In this document: positions 46,842 through 54,352 of the stretch, one piece after another
Numbering within the stretch: the first letter of the stretch is position 1
Layout of the letters: each line of letters opens with the position of its first letter
Assembly: GCF_900115145.1 (NCBI RefSeq)
Contig: NZ_FOVL01000009.1
Location: 44,488 to 108,487, forward strand
Direction: 5' to 3'
DNA from: Salegentibacter flavus
GTDB taxonomy: Bacteria > Bacteroidota > Bacteroidia > Flavobacteriales > Flavobacteriaceae
DNA: 64,000 nt
The notes under the pieces: generated by a model
Databases searched by the model: none
What the model saw: only the letters and a program-made list of their open reading frames with translations
Told to the model about the DNA's origin: nothing
Made by a program: the position numbers and the translations under genes

Positions 46842-47774
46842 TAAAATCCTTTTTAAAACTGCCTGTGCGGCATAAGTTCTGTTTCCCGCTTGTTGGATCA
46901 CGACCGAATTTTCTGAATCCAAAACCTCATCAGTAATTACCATATTCCGTCTGACTGGCAAACAATGCATCACTTTAGCATTATTGGTTTGCTTTAATTT
47001 TTCTGCAGAAAAAGTCCAGGTTTTGTCCTCGCTCAGTTTCTGCCCGTACGTTTCATAACTGCTCCAGTTCTTTACATACACAAAATCGGCATCTTTTAAA
47101 GCTTCGTCCTGGTTATGAATTACAGGGATATTTTTAGTTATCTCAGGATTAAGATCGTAGCCCTTTGGATTAGTAATCACAAAATCAACATCCAACCTTT
47201 GCATAATTTCAGCAAAAGAATTAGGCACGCTTTGGGGTAATGCTTTTGGGTGCGGTGCCCAACTAAGCACAACTTTTGGCCTGTCATTCTTCTTTAATTC
47301 TGAAATAGTAATCGCATCAGTAAGCGCCTGCAAAGGATGTCCGGTGGCACTCTCAAGGTTCACAACCGGCACAGAAGCGTATTTTTTAAAACTATTCAAC
47401 ACTATTTCAGCTTCATCTATTTCTTTGTCCTGCAAATCCGGGAATGCCCTCACGGCGATAATATCACAATACTGCGACAAGACTCCCGCGGCTTCTTTGA
47501 TGTGTTCAGCTTTATCAGAGTCCATTACGGCTCCGTCTTCAAATTCCAGTTTCCAGCTATCGCTTCCGGCATTCATCACCATCACGTCCATTCCTAGCAA
47601 TTTTCCGGCCTTTTCGGTACTTAACCGGGTTCTCAGACTCGGATTAAAAAACAGCATTCCCAGGGTTTTTCCTTTACCAATTTCCAGGGTAGAATTACCC
47701 TTTTTTAGTTCCAGCGCTTCGGTGATCACCTGTTGTAAATCCTCTATATCTGATAATCCTGTGTAATTTTTCAT
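46833..47774 (-). CDS. argF': N-succinyl/N-acetylornithine carbamoyltransferase (ArgF' type)
   Basis: The protein has 313 residues. It transfers carbamoyl from carbamoyl phosphate to N-acylated ornithine. The carbamoyl-phosphate site is FFNPSLRTRLSTEK, and the proline-rich loop WAPHPKALPQSVPNSFAEI is specific to the acylornithine branch, unlike true ornithine carbamoyltransferases. MHCLPVRRNMVITDEVLDSE follows. In the specificity stretch VMDSDKAEHIKEA, residue 89 is Ala where the Xanthomonas acetyl enzyme has Glu92 and the Bacteroides succinyl enzyme Pro90. Published substitutions at that site to Ala gave succinyl specificity (from memory), so succinylornithine is the likely substrate. The final LAP and stop are repeat-derived. 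Confidence 0.94.
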   Translation of the reverse strand: MKNYTGLSDIEDLQQVITEALELKKGNSTLEIGKGKTLGMLFFNPSLRTRLSTEKAGKLLGMDVMVMNAGSDSWKLEFEDGAVMDSDKAEHIKEAAGVLSQYCDIIAVRAFPDLQDKEIDEAEIVLNSFKKYASVPVVNLESATGHPLQALTDAITISELKKNDRPKVVLSWAPHPKALPQSVPNSFAEIMQRLDVDFVITNPKGYDLNPEITKNIPVIHNQDEALKDADFVYVKNWSSYETYGQKLSEDKTWTFSAEKLKQTNNAKVMHCLPVRRNMVITDEVLDSENSVVIQQAGNRTYAAQAVLKRILAP

Positions 47775-47789
47775 AATATGTTTTTTTTA

Positions 47790-47820
47790 GACCTTCCAGG
47801 TTATAAAAACCTATGAGGTC
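47790..47820. repeat. Degenerate GACCT...AGGTC palindrome
   Basis: GACCTTCCAGGTTATAAAAA with CCTATGAGGTC is a decayed version of the palindrome at 44764-44798. It lies between argD (ends 47825) and argF' (starts 47774). Confidence 0.55.
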
Positions 47821-47824
47821 TATT

Positions 47825-48955
47825 CTATTTTAAAACAATCTTTAAAGCTTTAAATAACTTATCAAAATGTTCTTTTTTGATATTTAAAGGGGGTAAAATC
47901 CGCAGGAGTTTCTTGTTTGCAGAAGCACCAGTAAAGATATGATGTTTAAACAAAAGCTCTTTTCTTAACTGGGCGATCTCAAAATCGAATTCCAGGCCTA
48001 TCATCAATCCGCGGCCTTTTATTTTTTTAATCTGCGGAATTTCTGTTGCTTTTTCCTTTACATATTCGAAAAGGTCACTGGCATTCTTCAGAAGATTTTC
48101 CTTTTCAATTACTTTCAAAACCGAAATCCCTGCGGCACAAGCCAGGTGATTTCCTCCAAAAGTAGTTCCCAGCATTCCCGACTTTGCTTTAATAGATTTA
48201 TCGATTAAAACCCCACCAACCGGAAACCCATTGCCCATTCCTTTGGCGACAGAAATAACATCAGGGCGAATATTGTGTTTCTGAAAAGCGAAAAAATCAC
48301 CCGTCCTGCCGTAACCTGACTGCACTTCGTCTGCAATTAAAACCGAATTATATTTTTTACACAATTCAGCCGTTTTTTGATAAAATTCAGTAGATGCTTC
48401 ATCCAGGCCGCCTACTCCCTGGATGACTTCAAAAATTACCGCTGCAACATCGCCTTTTTTCAGCTCACTTTCCAGGGATTCAGTATCTTCTTCAAAAGCA
48501 ATTTTCGTAGCCTTATGATTCTGGTTAAACGGAGCCTGGATATTTTCGTTATCGGTAACCGCAACTACTCCGGAGGTCCTTCCGTGAAAAGCCTTTTCGA
48601 AATAAATAACCCGGTCTTTTCCGGTATGGAAAGAGGCCACTTTCAAGGCATTTTCATTCGCTTCAGCACCCGAATTACATAAAAACAGGCTGTAATCCTT
48701 TATTTGGGAAAGTTTCTCCAGTTTATCGGCAAGTTCCTGTTGCATAGGATTTTTAACCGAATTTGAATAAAAACCCAGTTCGGCAACTTGTTTGGAAATT
48801 GCATTCACGTAAGCCGGATGGGAATGCCCAATCGAAATTACCGCGTGACCGCCATAAAGGTCTAAATATTTCTTCCCCTCTTTATCAAAAACGTAAGCGC
48901 CCTTAGCCTTTACCGGGGTGATATCGTATAATGGATAAACATCAAATAATTCCAT
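47825..48955 (-). CDS. argD: Acylornithine aminotransferase
   Basis: The protein has 376 residues, a class III PLP aminotransferase. It converts N-acylglutamate semialdehyde to N-acylornithine with glutamate as amino donor. Segments: GGHAVISIGHSHPAYVNAIS, FCNSGAEANENALKVA-type (LFLCNSGAEANENALK), FHGRTSGVVAVT, LIADEVQSGYGRTGDFFAFQ (PLP Asp) and ISVAKGMGNGFPVGGVLI with the Schiff-base Lys. TTFGGNHLACAAGISVLKVI is standard. It starts 2 bp after the proC stop, so proC and argD are coupled. Confidence 0.95.
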   Translation of the reverse strand: MELFDVYPLYDITPVKAKGAYVFDKEGKKYLDLYGGHAVISIGHSHPAYVNAISKQVAELGFYSNSVKNPMQQELADKLEKLSQIKDYSLFLCNSGAEANENALKVASFHTGKDRVIYFEKAFHGRTSGVVAVTDNENIQAPFNQNHKATKIAFEEDTESLESELKKGDVAAVIFEVIQGVGGLDEASTEFYQKTAELCKKYNSVLIADEVQSGYGRTGDFFAFQKHNIRPDVISVAKGMGNGFPVGGVLIDKSIKAKSGMLGTTFGGNHLACAAGISVLKVIEKENLLKNASDLFEYVKEKATEIPQIKKIKGRGLMIGLEFDFEIAQLRKELLFKHHIFTGASANKKLLRILPPLNIKKEHFDKLFKALKIVLK

Positions 48956-48957
48956 AG

Positions 48958-49752
48958 TTAGTCGGTTGTAATAGTATTAATTTTTTTGAATGAAGCCTGG
49001 ATGCCTTTTATTAAAGAAGAACTAAGGCCGTTATGTTCCATTTCGTTCAGGCCCTCAATAGTGCAACCCCGTGGCGTGGTTACCTTATCGATTTCTTCTT
49101 CCGGGTGTTTCCCCGATTCGATGAGCAGGCTCGCAGCCCCCAAACAGGTTTGCATAGAAAGCTCGTGCGCGTCTTTAGCATCAAAACCAAGTTGTACAGC
49201 GCCCTGAGTGGTGGCGCGTATAAGACGCATCCAAAAAGCGATCCCGCTGGCACAAATTACTGTGGCAGCCTGCATTTTATTTTCAGGAATAATAATACTG
49301 GTTCCCAAACGATTAAAAATAGCCTCAGCAATAGCGATGCGTTTTTTGCCTTTCTCATTGCTACAAAGGCAGGTCATCGATTTGCCTACGGCAATAGCGG
49401 TATTTGGCATCGAGCGAACAATAAACTGTTCTTCCCCAACAATAGCCTCAATAGCTGGGATTTTAAATCCCGTGACAGTAGAGATGAGGACGTGGTTTTC
49501 GTGAAGATCATCTTTTATTTCTTTAAGAATACGCTCCATTTGGGTGGGCTGTACCGCAAAAATTAGAATATCTGAATGCTGCACCGCTTCCCGGTTATCG
49601 CTGGTAACCTTAAGCTTCGAATGCTGCTCATATTCCTGAATCTCTTCGGTCTTTCTTTTCGTAAGGTACAGCGTGGTAAACGCATTGTTTACAATCAGGC
49701 CTTTGGCAATGGAAAGCCCAAGATTTCCGGTTCCGATAATGGCTATTTTCAT
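48958..49752 (-). CDS. proC: Pyrroline-5-carboxylate reductase
   Basis: The protein has 264 residues. It reduces pyrroline-5-carboxylate to proline with NAD(P)H. The dinucleotide fold starts MKIAIIGTGNLGLSIAKGLI; RSMPNTAIAVGKSMTCLCSN and the C-terminal TTPRGCTIEGLNEMEHNGLS are the family signatures. It is placed between argC and argD, as I recall for the Bacteroides arginine cluster, which suggests that proline is made from a branch of the arginine route. Upstream 114 bp to argC contains repeats; argD follows at once. Confidence 0.95.
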   Translation of the reverse strand: MKIAIIGTGNLGLSIAKGLIVNNAFTTLYLTKRKTEEIQEYEQHSKLKVTSDNREAVQHSDILIFAVQPTQMERILKEIKDDLHENHVLISTVTGFKIPAIEAIVGEEQFIVRSMPNTAIAVGKSMTCLCSNEKGKKRIAIAEAIFNRLGTSIIIPENKMQAATVICASGIAFWMRLIRATTQGAVQLGFDAKDAHELSMQTCLGAASLLIESGKHPEEEIDKVTTPRGCTIEGLNEMEHNGLSSSLIKGIQASFKKINTITTD

Positions 49753-49776
49753 TGGTTTGGTTTTAGTCGTTAGCTT

Positions 49777-49860
49777 GCCACGAAATCACAAATATCCTTT
49801 TAACAATCTTCAGTGCTTAGTGATATTTCAATTCATAAATACAATTCGTGTATTAGTGGC
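49777..49860. repeat. Inverted GCCACGAA repeat pair between argC and proC
   Basis: GCCACGAAATCACAAATAT (49777-49795) and AATTCGTGTATTAGTGGC (49843-49860) are inverted relatives of one another and of GGCCACGAATTCACTAATA at 52038. They fill most of the gap and look like the two ends of a decayed palindromic element. Confidence 0.6.
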
Positions 49861-49866
49861 TATTTT

Positions 49867-50829
49867 TTAAAAATAACTCGCTTTTAATTTTAATCCTGAT
49901 GTCTCTTCAAAACCAAACATCAAATTCATATTCTGAACTGCCTGCCCCGAAGCACCTTTCAATAGGTTATCAATAATACTGGTAATTAATAGCTTATCTC
50001 CAAATTTCTGCAATTTCAACAGGCATTTATTGGTGTTTACCACTTGTTTTAAATGCAAATCTTCCTCAACTACAAACGTAAAAACCGAATCTATATAAGC
50101 TTCAGAATAGATTTTTTTTGCCTGCTCTAAATTACCGTCAAATTTTGTGTAGGCTGTTGCGTGAATTCCCCTGGAAAAATTTCCCCTGTTCGGAATAAAA
50201 TTAATTTCCGGGAGCTTGTCCTTCTGAAGGATTTTCAAACTCTGCCCTATCTCATTTAAATGCTGATGTTCAAAAGCCTTGTAACTGGAGAAATTATTAT
50301 CCCTCCAGGTAAAATGTGTAGTGGCCGAAAGTGAGGTTCCCGCGCCGGTTGCGCCGGTAACCGCATTTACATGCACGTCATCCTGTAACAAACCGGCTTT
50401 TGCAAGTGGCAAAATAGCCAGGCTAATCGCTGTGGCGAAACAACCAGGGTTAGCGATAAAATCGGCCTTTTTGATTTTCTCTTTATTAAATTCAGGAAGT
50501 CCGTAAACAAAAGAGTGTTCACCACTCATTCTATAATCTGTGCTTAGGTCTACGATTTTGGTATTTCCTGAAAACTGATTTTCCGCAAGAAATTTCACCG
50601 AATTTCCATGTCCCAGGCACAAAAAAACCACATCTACATTTTTATTGATTTGTCCACTAAATTGCAAATCGGTTTCTCCCAGCAAATCCTGATGCACTCC
50701 CGCCACCGGTTTTCCGGGTTGGGAAGTGCTGTATACAAAATCCAGTTTCACTTCAGGATGATTTATTAATATCCTGATAAGTTCCCCGGCCGTGTAGCCA
50801 GCCCCACCAATTATTCCTGCTTTAATCAT
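49867..50829 (-). CDS. argC: N-acyl-gamma-glutamyl-phosphate reductase
   Basis: The protein has 320 residues. It reduces the acylglutamyl phosphate from ArgB to the semialdehyde with NADPH. The N-terminus IKAGIIGGAGYTAGELIRIL binds the coenzyme; the catalytic Cys lies in FIANPGCFATAISLAILPLA, and the later His in NFIPNRGNFSRGIHATAYTK. LSTDYRMSGEHSFVYGLPEF is typical. Its start overlaps the argG stop by 4 bp (ATGA), so translation is coupled. Confidence 0.96.
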   Translation of the reverse strand: MIKAGIIGGAGYTAGELIRILINHPEVKLDFVYSTSQPGKPVAGVHQDLLGETDLQFSGQINKNVDVVFLCLGHGNSVKFLAENQFSGNTKIVDLSTDYRMSGEHSFVYGLPEFNKEKIKKADFIANPGCFATAISLAILPLAKAGLLQDDVHVNAVTGATGAGTSLSATTHFTWRDNNFSSYKAFEHQHLNEIGQSLKILQKDKLPEINFIPNRGNFSRGIHATAYTKFDGNLEQAKKIYSEAYIDSVFTFVVEEDLHLKQVVNTNKCLLKLQKFGDKLLITSIIDNLLKGASGQAVQNMNLMFGFEETSGLKLKASYF

Positions 50830-52013
50830 TTTTTTCCATTTACGTGTTGGTAAATCTTCCCGGCATTCGATAAAATTTTGATGAATCCTTTCGCATCATC
50901 AGCCGTCCAGGCTTTATTCTCTTCGCCGTAGTTTCCGAAGCTGGAATTCATCAAATCGTTCTTAGATTTAATTCCATCAAGCGTGAATCGGTAAGGATTC
51001 AGCGTTACGAAAACCTCCCCGCTTACCTGCTTTTGTGAACTTTCTAAAAAAGCCTCCAGATCCCGCATTACGGGTTCTAAATACTGACCTTCGTGTAAAT
51101 GGGTTCCGTACCAATTAGCCAGGTAATCCTTATGTTGTAATTGCCATTTGCTAAGGGTATGTTTTTCCAATAAATGGTGAGCTTTAATAGTAATTAACGC
51201 GGCGGCGGCTTCAAAACCAACTCTTCCCTTTATTCCTATAATCGTATCACCCACGTGAATATCCCGGCCAATGGCATATCTGGAAGCGATATTTTCAAGA
51301 ATTTCAATATTCTTTTCCGGGGAATTTTCTTTTCCATTTACGGCTGAAAGTTCTCCTTTGATAAATGTCAAACTGATTTGTTTTGGTTCTTTCTCCTGAA
51401 GTTGGGAAGGATAAGCACTTTCAGGTAAGGGTTTTTCTGAGGTCAGGGTTTCCGCTCCACCCACACTGGTTCCCCAAAGTCCTTTGTTTACCGAATATTT
51501 GGATTTTTCCCAATTCATTTCAACACCGTTCTGCTTCAGGTATTCAATCTCTTCCTGTCGGCTGAGTTGCTTATCCCTGATTGGCGTGATAATTTCAATT
51601 TCGGGAGCTATTATTTGAAAGATCATATCGAAACGTACCTGGTCGTTTCCTGCACCGGTACTGCCGTGGGCAATATATTTCGCATCGATCTTTTTGGCAT
51701 AATTAACGATCTCTATGGCCTGAACGATCCTTTCCGCACTAACAGATAGCGGATAGGTATTATTCTTCAAGACATTTCCGAAGATTAAATATTTCACCAC
51801 TTTCTGGTAAAATGAGGAAACTGCATCGATATTCTTATAGGTCTTTGCCCCTATTTTTTGCGCGTTTTCTCCTATTTTCTTCACTTCTTCCTCTGAAAAC
51901 CCACCGGTATTTACACTTACGGCATGGACCTCAAAATTCCCTTCTTTAGATAAATATTTTGCACAGTAAGAAGTATCCAAACCTCCACTGTATGCTATGA
52001 CTACTTTTTTCAT
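50826..52013 (-). CDS. argG: Argininosuccinate synthase
   Basis: The protein has 395 residues. It joins citrulline and aspartate with ATP. The PP-loop is IAYSGGLDTSYCAKYL at the N-terminus; AHGSTGAGNDQVRFDMIFQI and YSVNKGLWGTSVGGAET follow, and GIKGRVGFEAAAALITIKAH is the C-terminal domain marker. It is the second gene of the arginine operon after the GNAT gene (74-bp gap with a repeat) and overlaps argC by 4 bp. Confidence 0.97.
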   Translation of the reverse strand: MKKVVIAYSGGLDTSYCAKYLSKEGNFEVHAVSVNTGGFSEEEVKKIGENAQKIGAKTYKNIDAVSSFYQKVVKYLIFGNVLKNNTYPLSVSAERIVQAIEIVNYAKKIDAKYIAHGSTGAGNDQVRFDMIFQIIAPEIEIITPIRDKQLSRQEEIEYLKQNGVEMNWEKSKYSVNKGLWGTSVGGAETLTSEKPLPESAYPSQLQEKEPKQISLTFIKGELSAVNGKENSPEKNIEILENIASRYAIGRDIHVGDTIIGIKGRVGFEAAAALITIKAHHLLEKHTLSKWQLQHKDYLANWYGTHLHEGQYLEPVMRDLEAFLESSQKQVSGEVFVTLNPYRFTLDGIKSKNDLMNSSFGNYGEENKAWTADDAKGFIKILSNAGKIYQHVNGKK

Positions 52014-52037
52014 TTCTTTAATTTAAACTGTGGTTAT

Positions 52038-52056
52038 GGCCACGAATTCACTAATA
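52038..52056. repeat. GGCCACGAATTCACTAATA repeat between GNAT gene and argG
   Basis: This is the best-preserved copy of the element also seen inverted at 49777-49860 and decayed at 46781. The core contains the palindrome GAATTC. It is followed by a T-run on plus. Confidence 0.6.
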
Positions 52057-52087
52057 TTTTTTTATTCCACTCGGGAAAGCCCCCTTG

Positions 52088-52723
52088 TTAACTTCCGTTC
52101 TTCTCTTTTTTATAAAAAAGGGTTTGCTTTATATTCTTCAACCTTTTAAAAGCTTTATCGTTAAAGCTTTCCTTTTTATTTGTTTTTTTTACATCCTTTT
52201 TTCTTTCAGGATCGTACATCATTCCCGTGCACAAGCACATTTTACGCTCTGTTCGGGTTAGGATATCGTAATTCTTACAGGTTTGGCAACCTTTCCAGAA
52301 AGCATCATTATCGGTAAGTTCAGAAAAGGGTACGGGTTGATATCCCAGCTCATAATTGATTTTCATCACGGCCAGGCCGGTGGTGATCCCGAAGATCTTT
52401 GCCTTGGGATATTTCTTCCTGGAATGCTCAAAAATTACCTCCTTGATCTTCTTGGCCAGTCCCTGATTCCTGTAATCTGGATGCACAATTAAGCCTGAAT
52501 TTGCCACATACCTGTCGTGGCTCCAGGTCTCGATATAGCAGAAACCGGCAAATTTATCACCGTCAAGAGCGATCACGGCATTACCTTTTTCCATCTTGTT
52601 AATGATGTACTCAGGCGTTCTTCGGGCTATACCTGTACCACGCACCTTCGCCGACTCTTCGATAGTATCACAAATGATCCCGGCATACCGGGAATGAGAA
52701 GTATTAGCAATGAGTATTTTCAC
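52088..52723 (-). CDS. GNAT acyltransferase, probable N-acylglutamate synthase
   Basis: The protein has 211 residues. The GNAT core covers about 1-150 (RYVANSGLIVHPDYRNQGLA with the acyl-CoA loop, then GLAVMKINYELGYQPVPFSE). A C-terminal Cys-rich part (GCQTCKNYDILTRTERKMCL with CTGM) may bind a metal. It is the first gene of the arginine operon, ahead of argG. In Bacteroides and Echinicola the GNAT gene at this position has been reported, as I recall, as a novel N-acylglutamate synthase, which fills the missing ArgA step here since no argA or argJ is in the cluster. With ArgF' predicted to prefer succinylornithine, succinyl-CoA is the likely donor (inference). Confidence 0.82.
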   Translation of the reverse strand: MKILIANTSHSRYAGIICDTIEESAKVRGTGIARRTPEYIINKMEKGNAVIALDGDKFAGFCYIETWSHDRYVANSGLIVHPDYRNQGLAKKIKEVIFEHSRKKYPKAKIFGITTGLAVMKINYELGYQPVPFSELTDNDAFWKGCQTCKNYDILTRTERKMCLCTGMMYDPERKKDVKKTNKKESFNDKAFKRLKNIKQTLFYKKEKNGS

Positions 52724-52772
52724 TGACTAAGAATTTAAGGATGAATTGAATTTTTATTTTTTCGCTGAAGGG

Positions 52773-52842
52773 GGAACCGGACTCACCTAAGTTCCATAGA
52801 ATTACATACGCCCCGGGCGGCGGCGAATAAAGCGGGGGTTCC
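52773..52842 (-). promoter_or_regulatory. Mutually exclusive RNA pairings in the arginine leader
   Basis: On the minus strand, GGAACC (complement of 52837-52842) and GGAACT (complement of 52790-52795) can each pair with the same GGTTCC (complement of 52773-52778). The first lies inside the candidate leader frame and the second after its stop. A GC-rich self-complementary stretch (52810-52825) lies between. The layout resembles an attenuator. No T-run follows, so an intrinsic terminator is not evident. Confidence 0.4.
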
Positions 52843-52924
52843 TGGTTGGAATTATAACAAGAACAGGGATTTCAGAATTATTTCTGAAGAGAATTGAAGT
52901 AAATATGGAAAAAAGTTTTTTCAA
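52802..52924 (-). CDS. Candidate arginine-rich leader peptide of the arg operon
   Basis: A 40-codon frame opens with TTG at 52924 and stops at 52802, 79 nt upstream of the GNAT gene. It reads MKKLFSIFTSILF at the start and TRNPRFIRRRPGRM at the end, with six arginine codons among the last 13, three of them consecutive CGC CGC CGC. No ATG start exists in frame, but TTG starts are used by neighbouring genes. A near-consensus -7 box (TATTATTTG, minus 52944-52936) lies just upstream. The likely role is to sense charged tRNA-Arg through ribosome stalling, affecting the pairings at 52773-52842. This is inference from composition and position. Confidence 0.45.
   Translation of the reverse strand: MKKLFSIFTSILFRNNSEIPVLVIIPTRNPRFIRRRPGRM
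52871..52888. promoter_or_regulatory. 18-bp palindrome TTCAGAA-TTAT-TTCTGAA
   Basis: Perfect 7-bp arms (52871-52877 and 52882-52888) around TTAT. The size and AT-rich centre recall ArgR boxes, but the sequence does not match the ArgR consensus closely. It lies inside the candidate leader frame, so it could equally be an RNA hairpin. Confidence 0.3.
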
Positions 52925-53076
52925 AATGTGATAATCAAATAATATTAAAAAAAAAGGACAGAACAGGTTAATCGCTTAGCAACGGCGAAGGCGGCACAAG
53001 CGAGAAACGGGGAATATTATTTGTGTCGTATTTATCACGCTGTAAATGTAATGCAATTTTCTAACCAACAAAAAAA

Positions 53077-54351
53077 TCACACCAAAAATTGAAATAAATT
53101 TGGTTTATCATTCAAATATTCCCCGTAAAAATTCTTCGCTTTCATTCTGGCTACCAATGGTTCAAAGTCGGCCGGGTCGTTTAGTTCTATCCCTACCACC
53201 GCAGGACCATTTTCCCTGTGATGCTTTTTTGAATATTCAAAATGGGTGATGTCATCATTAGGCCCTAGCACTTTCGCGACAAATTCCTTTAAAGCGCCTG
53301 CCCGCTGCGGAAAGCTTATCACGAAATAATGTTTTAATCCGGCATACAACAATGCTCTTTCCTTGATCTCTGCAGTTCTGGTGATGTCGTTATTGCTGCC
53401 GCTTACGATGCACACCACATTTTTACCTTCAATCTCTTCAGCAAAATGATCCAGAGCCGAAATAGCCATAGCTCCTGCAGGCTCCACCACAATAGCATCC
53501 TGATTATAAAGATCCAGAATGGTTTGGCAAATTTTCCCTTCCGGTATAGTGATCATCTCATCAAGATTCTCCCTGCATATCGCAAAATTTCTACTACCGA
53601 CCTTCTGCACGGCTGCTCCATCTACAAAGCGTTCAATATCGTCCAGTTCCACAACTTTTCCCTGTTTCAGGGAAGAAGTCATAGACGGGGCGCCTTCGGG
53701 TTCTACTCCTATAATTTTTGTATTGGGTGAAAGTTCCTTGAATATGGAGGAGAGCCCGGCTAAAAGTCCGCCACCTCCAAGTGGTGCAAAGACATAATCT
53801 ATTGGTTCGCTGGCTTGCTCCAGGATCTCCAGGCCAATAGTGGCCTGACCTTCGATAACTTTCTCATCGTCAAAAGGATGAATAAAAACCAGATCGTATT
53901 TCTCACGGTGCTTCATCGCATTTTTAAAGGCATCGTCAAAGGTATCGCCCTTCAAAACAACATCAACCCACTCCCCGCCGAACATTCTGGTTTGTTCCAC
54001 CTTTTGGCGTGGGGTGGTTCCCGGCATATAGATCACGCCCTTTGCCTGCAGTTTATTACAGGCAAAGGCAACACCTTGTGCGTGATTTCCGGCGCTGGCA
54101 CAAATTACACCCCTGTCCAACTGCTCCTGCGGAAGGCTGGAGATTTTGTTATATGCTCCCCTAATTTTATAGGAACGTACCTGTTGCAAATCTTCCCTTT
54201 TCAGAAAAATATTTGCTGAATAGCGGTTGCTGTAGGTAAAAGAAGGCGCAAGTGGGGTTTTTACCACCACCTTTTTAATCCTCTCTGCAGCTTCTTTTAC
54301 CGCTTCAAGACTTGGTTTGTATATTTTGGTTTCTGCCAGCAAAGTGCTCAT
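53077..54351 (-). CDS. ilvA: Threonine dehydratase (biosynthetic)
   Basis: The protein has 424 residues, PLP-dependent. It deaminates threonine to 2-oxobutanoate, the entry to isoleucine. The PLP lysine lies in QVRSYKIRGAYNKIS; CASAGNHAQGVAFACNKLQA and PLGGGGLLAGLSS are typical. The C-terminal part (YAGLKHYFVISFPQRAGALK onward) is one ACT-like regulatory domain, which could bind isoleucine; long enterobacterial IlvA has two. It is the last gene of the ilv operon, with a 1-bp gap from ilvC. Confidence 0.94.
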   Translation of the reverse strand: MSTLLAETKIYKPSLEAVKEAAERIKKVVVKTPLAPSFTYSNRYSANIFLKREDLQQVRSYKIRGAYNKISSLPQEQLDRGVICASAGNHAQGVAFACNKLQAKGVIYMPGTTPRQKVEQTRMFGGEWVDVVLKGDTFDDAFKNAMKHREKYDLVFIHPFDDEKVIEGQATIGLEILEQASEPIDYVFAPLGGGGLLAGLSSIFKELSPNTKIIGVEPEGAPSMTSSLKQGKVVELDDIERFVDGAAVQKVGSRNFAICRENLDEMITIPEGKICQTILDLYNQDAIVVEPAGAMAISALDHFAEEIEGKNVVCIVSGSNNDITRTAEIKERALLYAGLKHYFVISFPQRAGALKEFVAKVLGPNDDITHFEYSKKHHRENGPAVVGIELNDPADFEPLVARMKAKNFYGEYLNDKPNLFQFLV

Positions 54352-54352
54352 C

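Noticed and set aside
52770..52850. Known riboswitch (TPP, SAM, cobalamin) ahead of the arginine operon
   Set aside because: None of the conserved boxes of these classes is present; the GC-rich stretch is better explained by Arg codons CGC CGC CGC.
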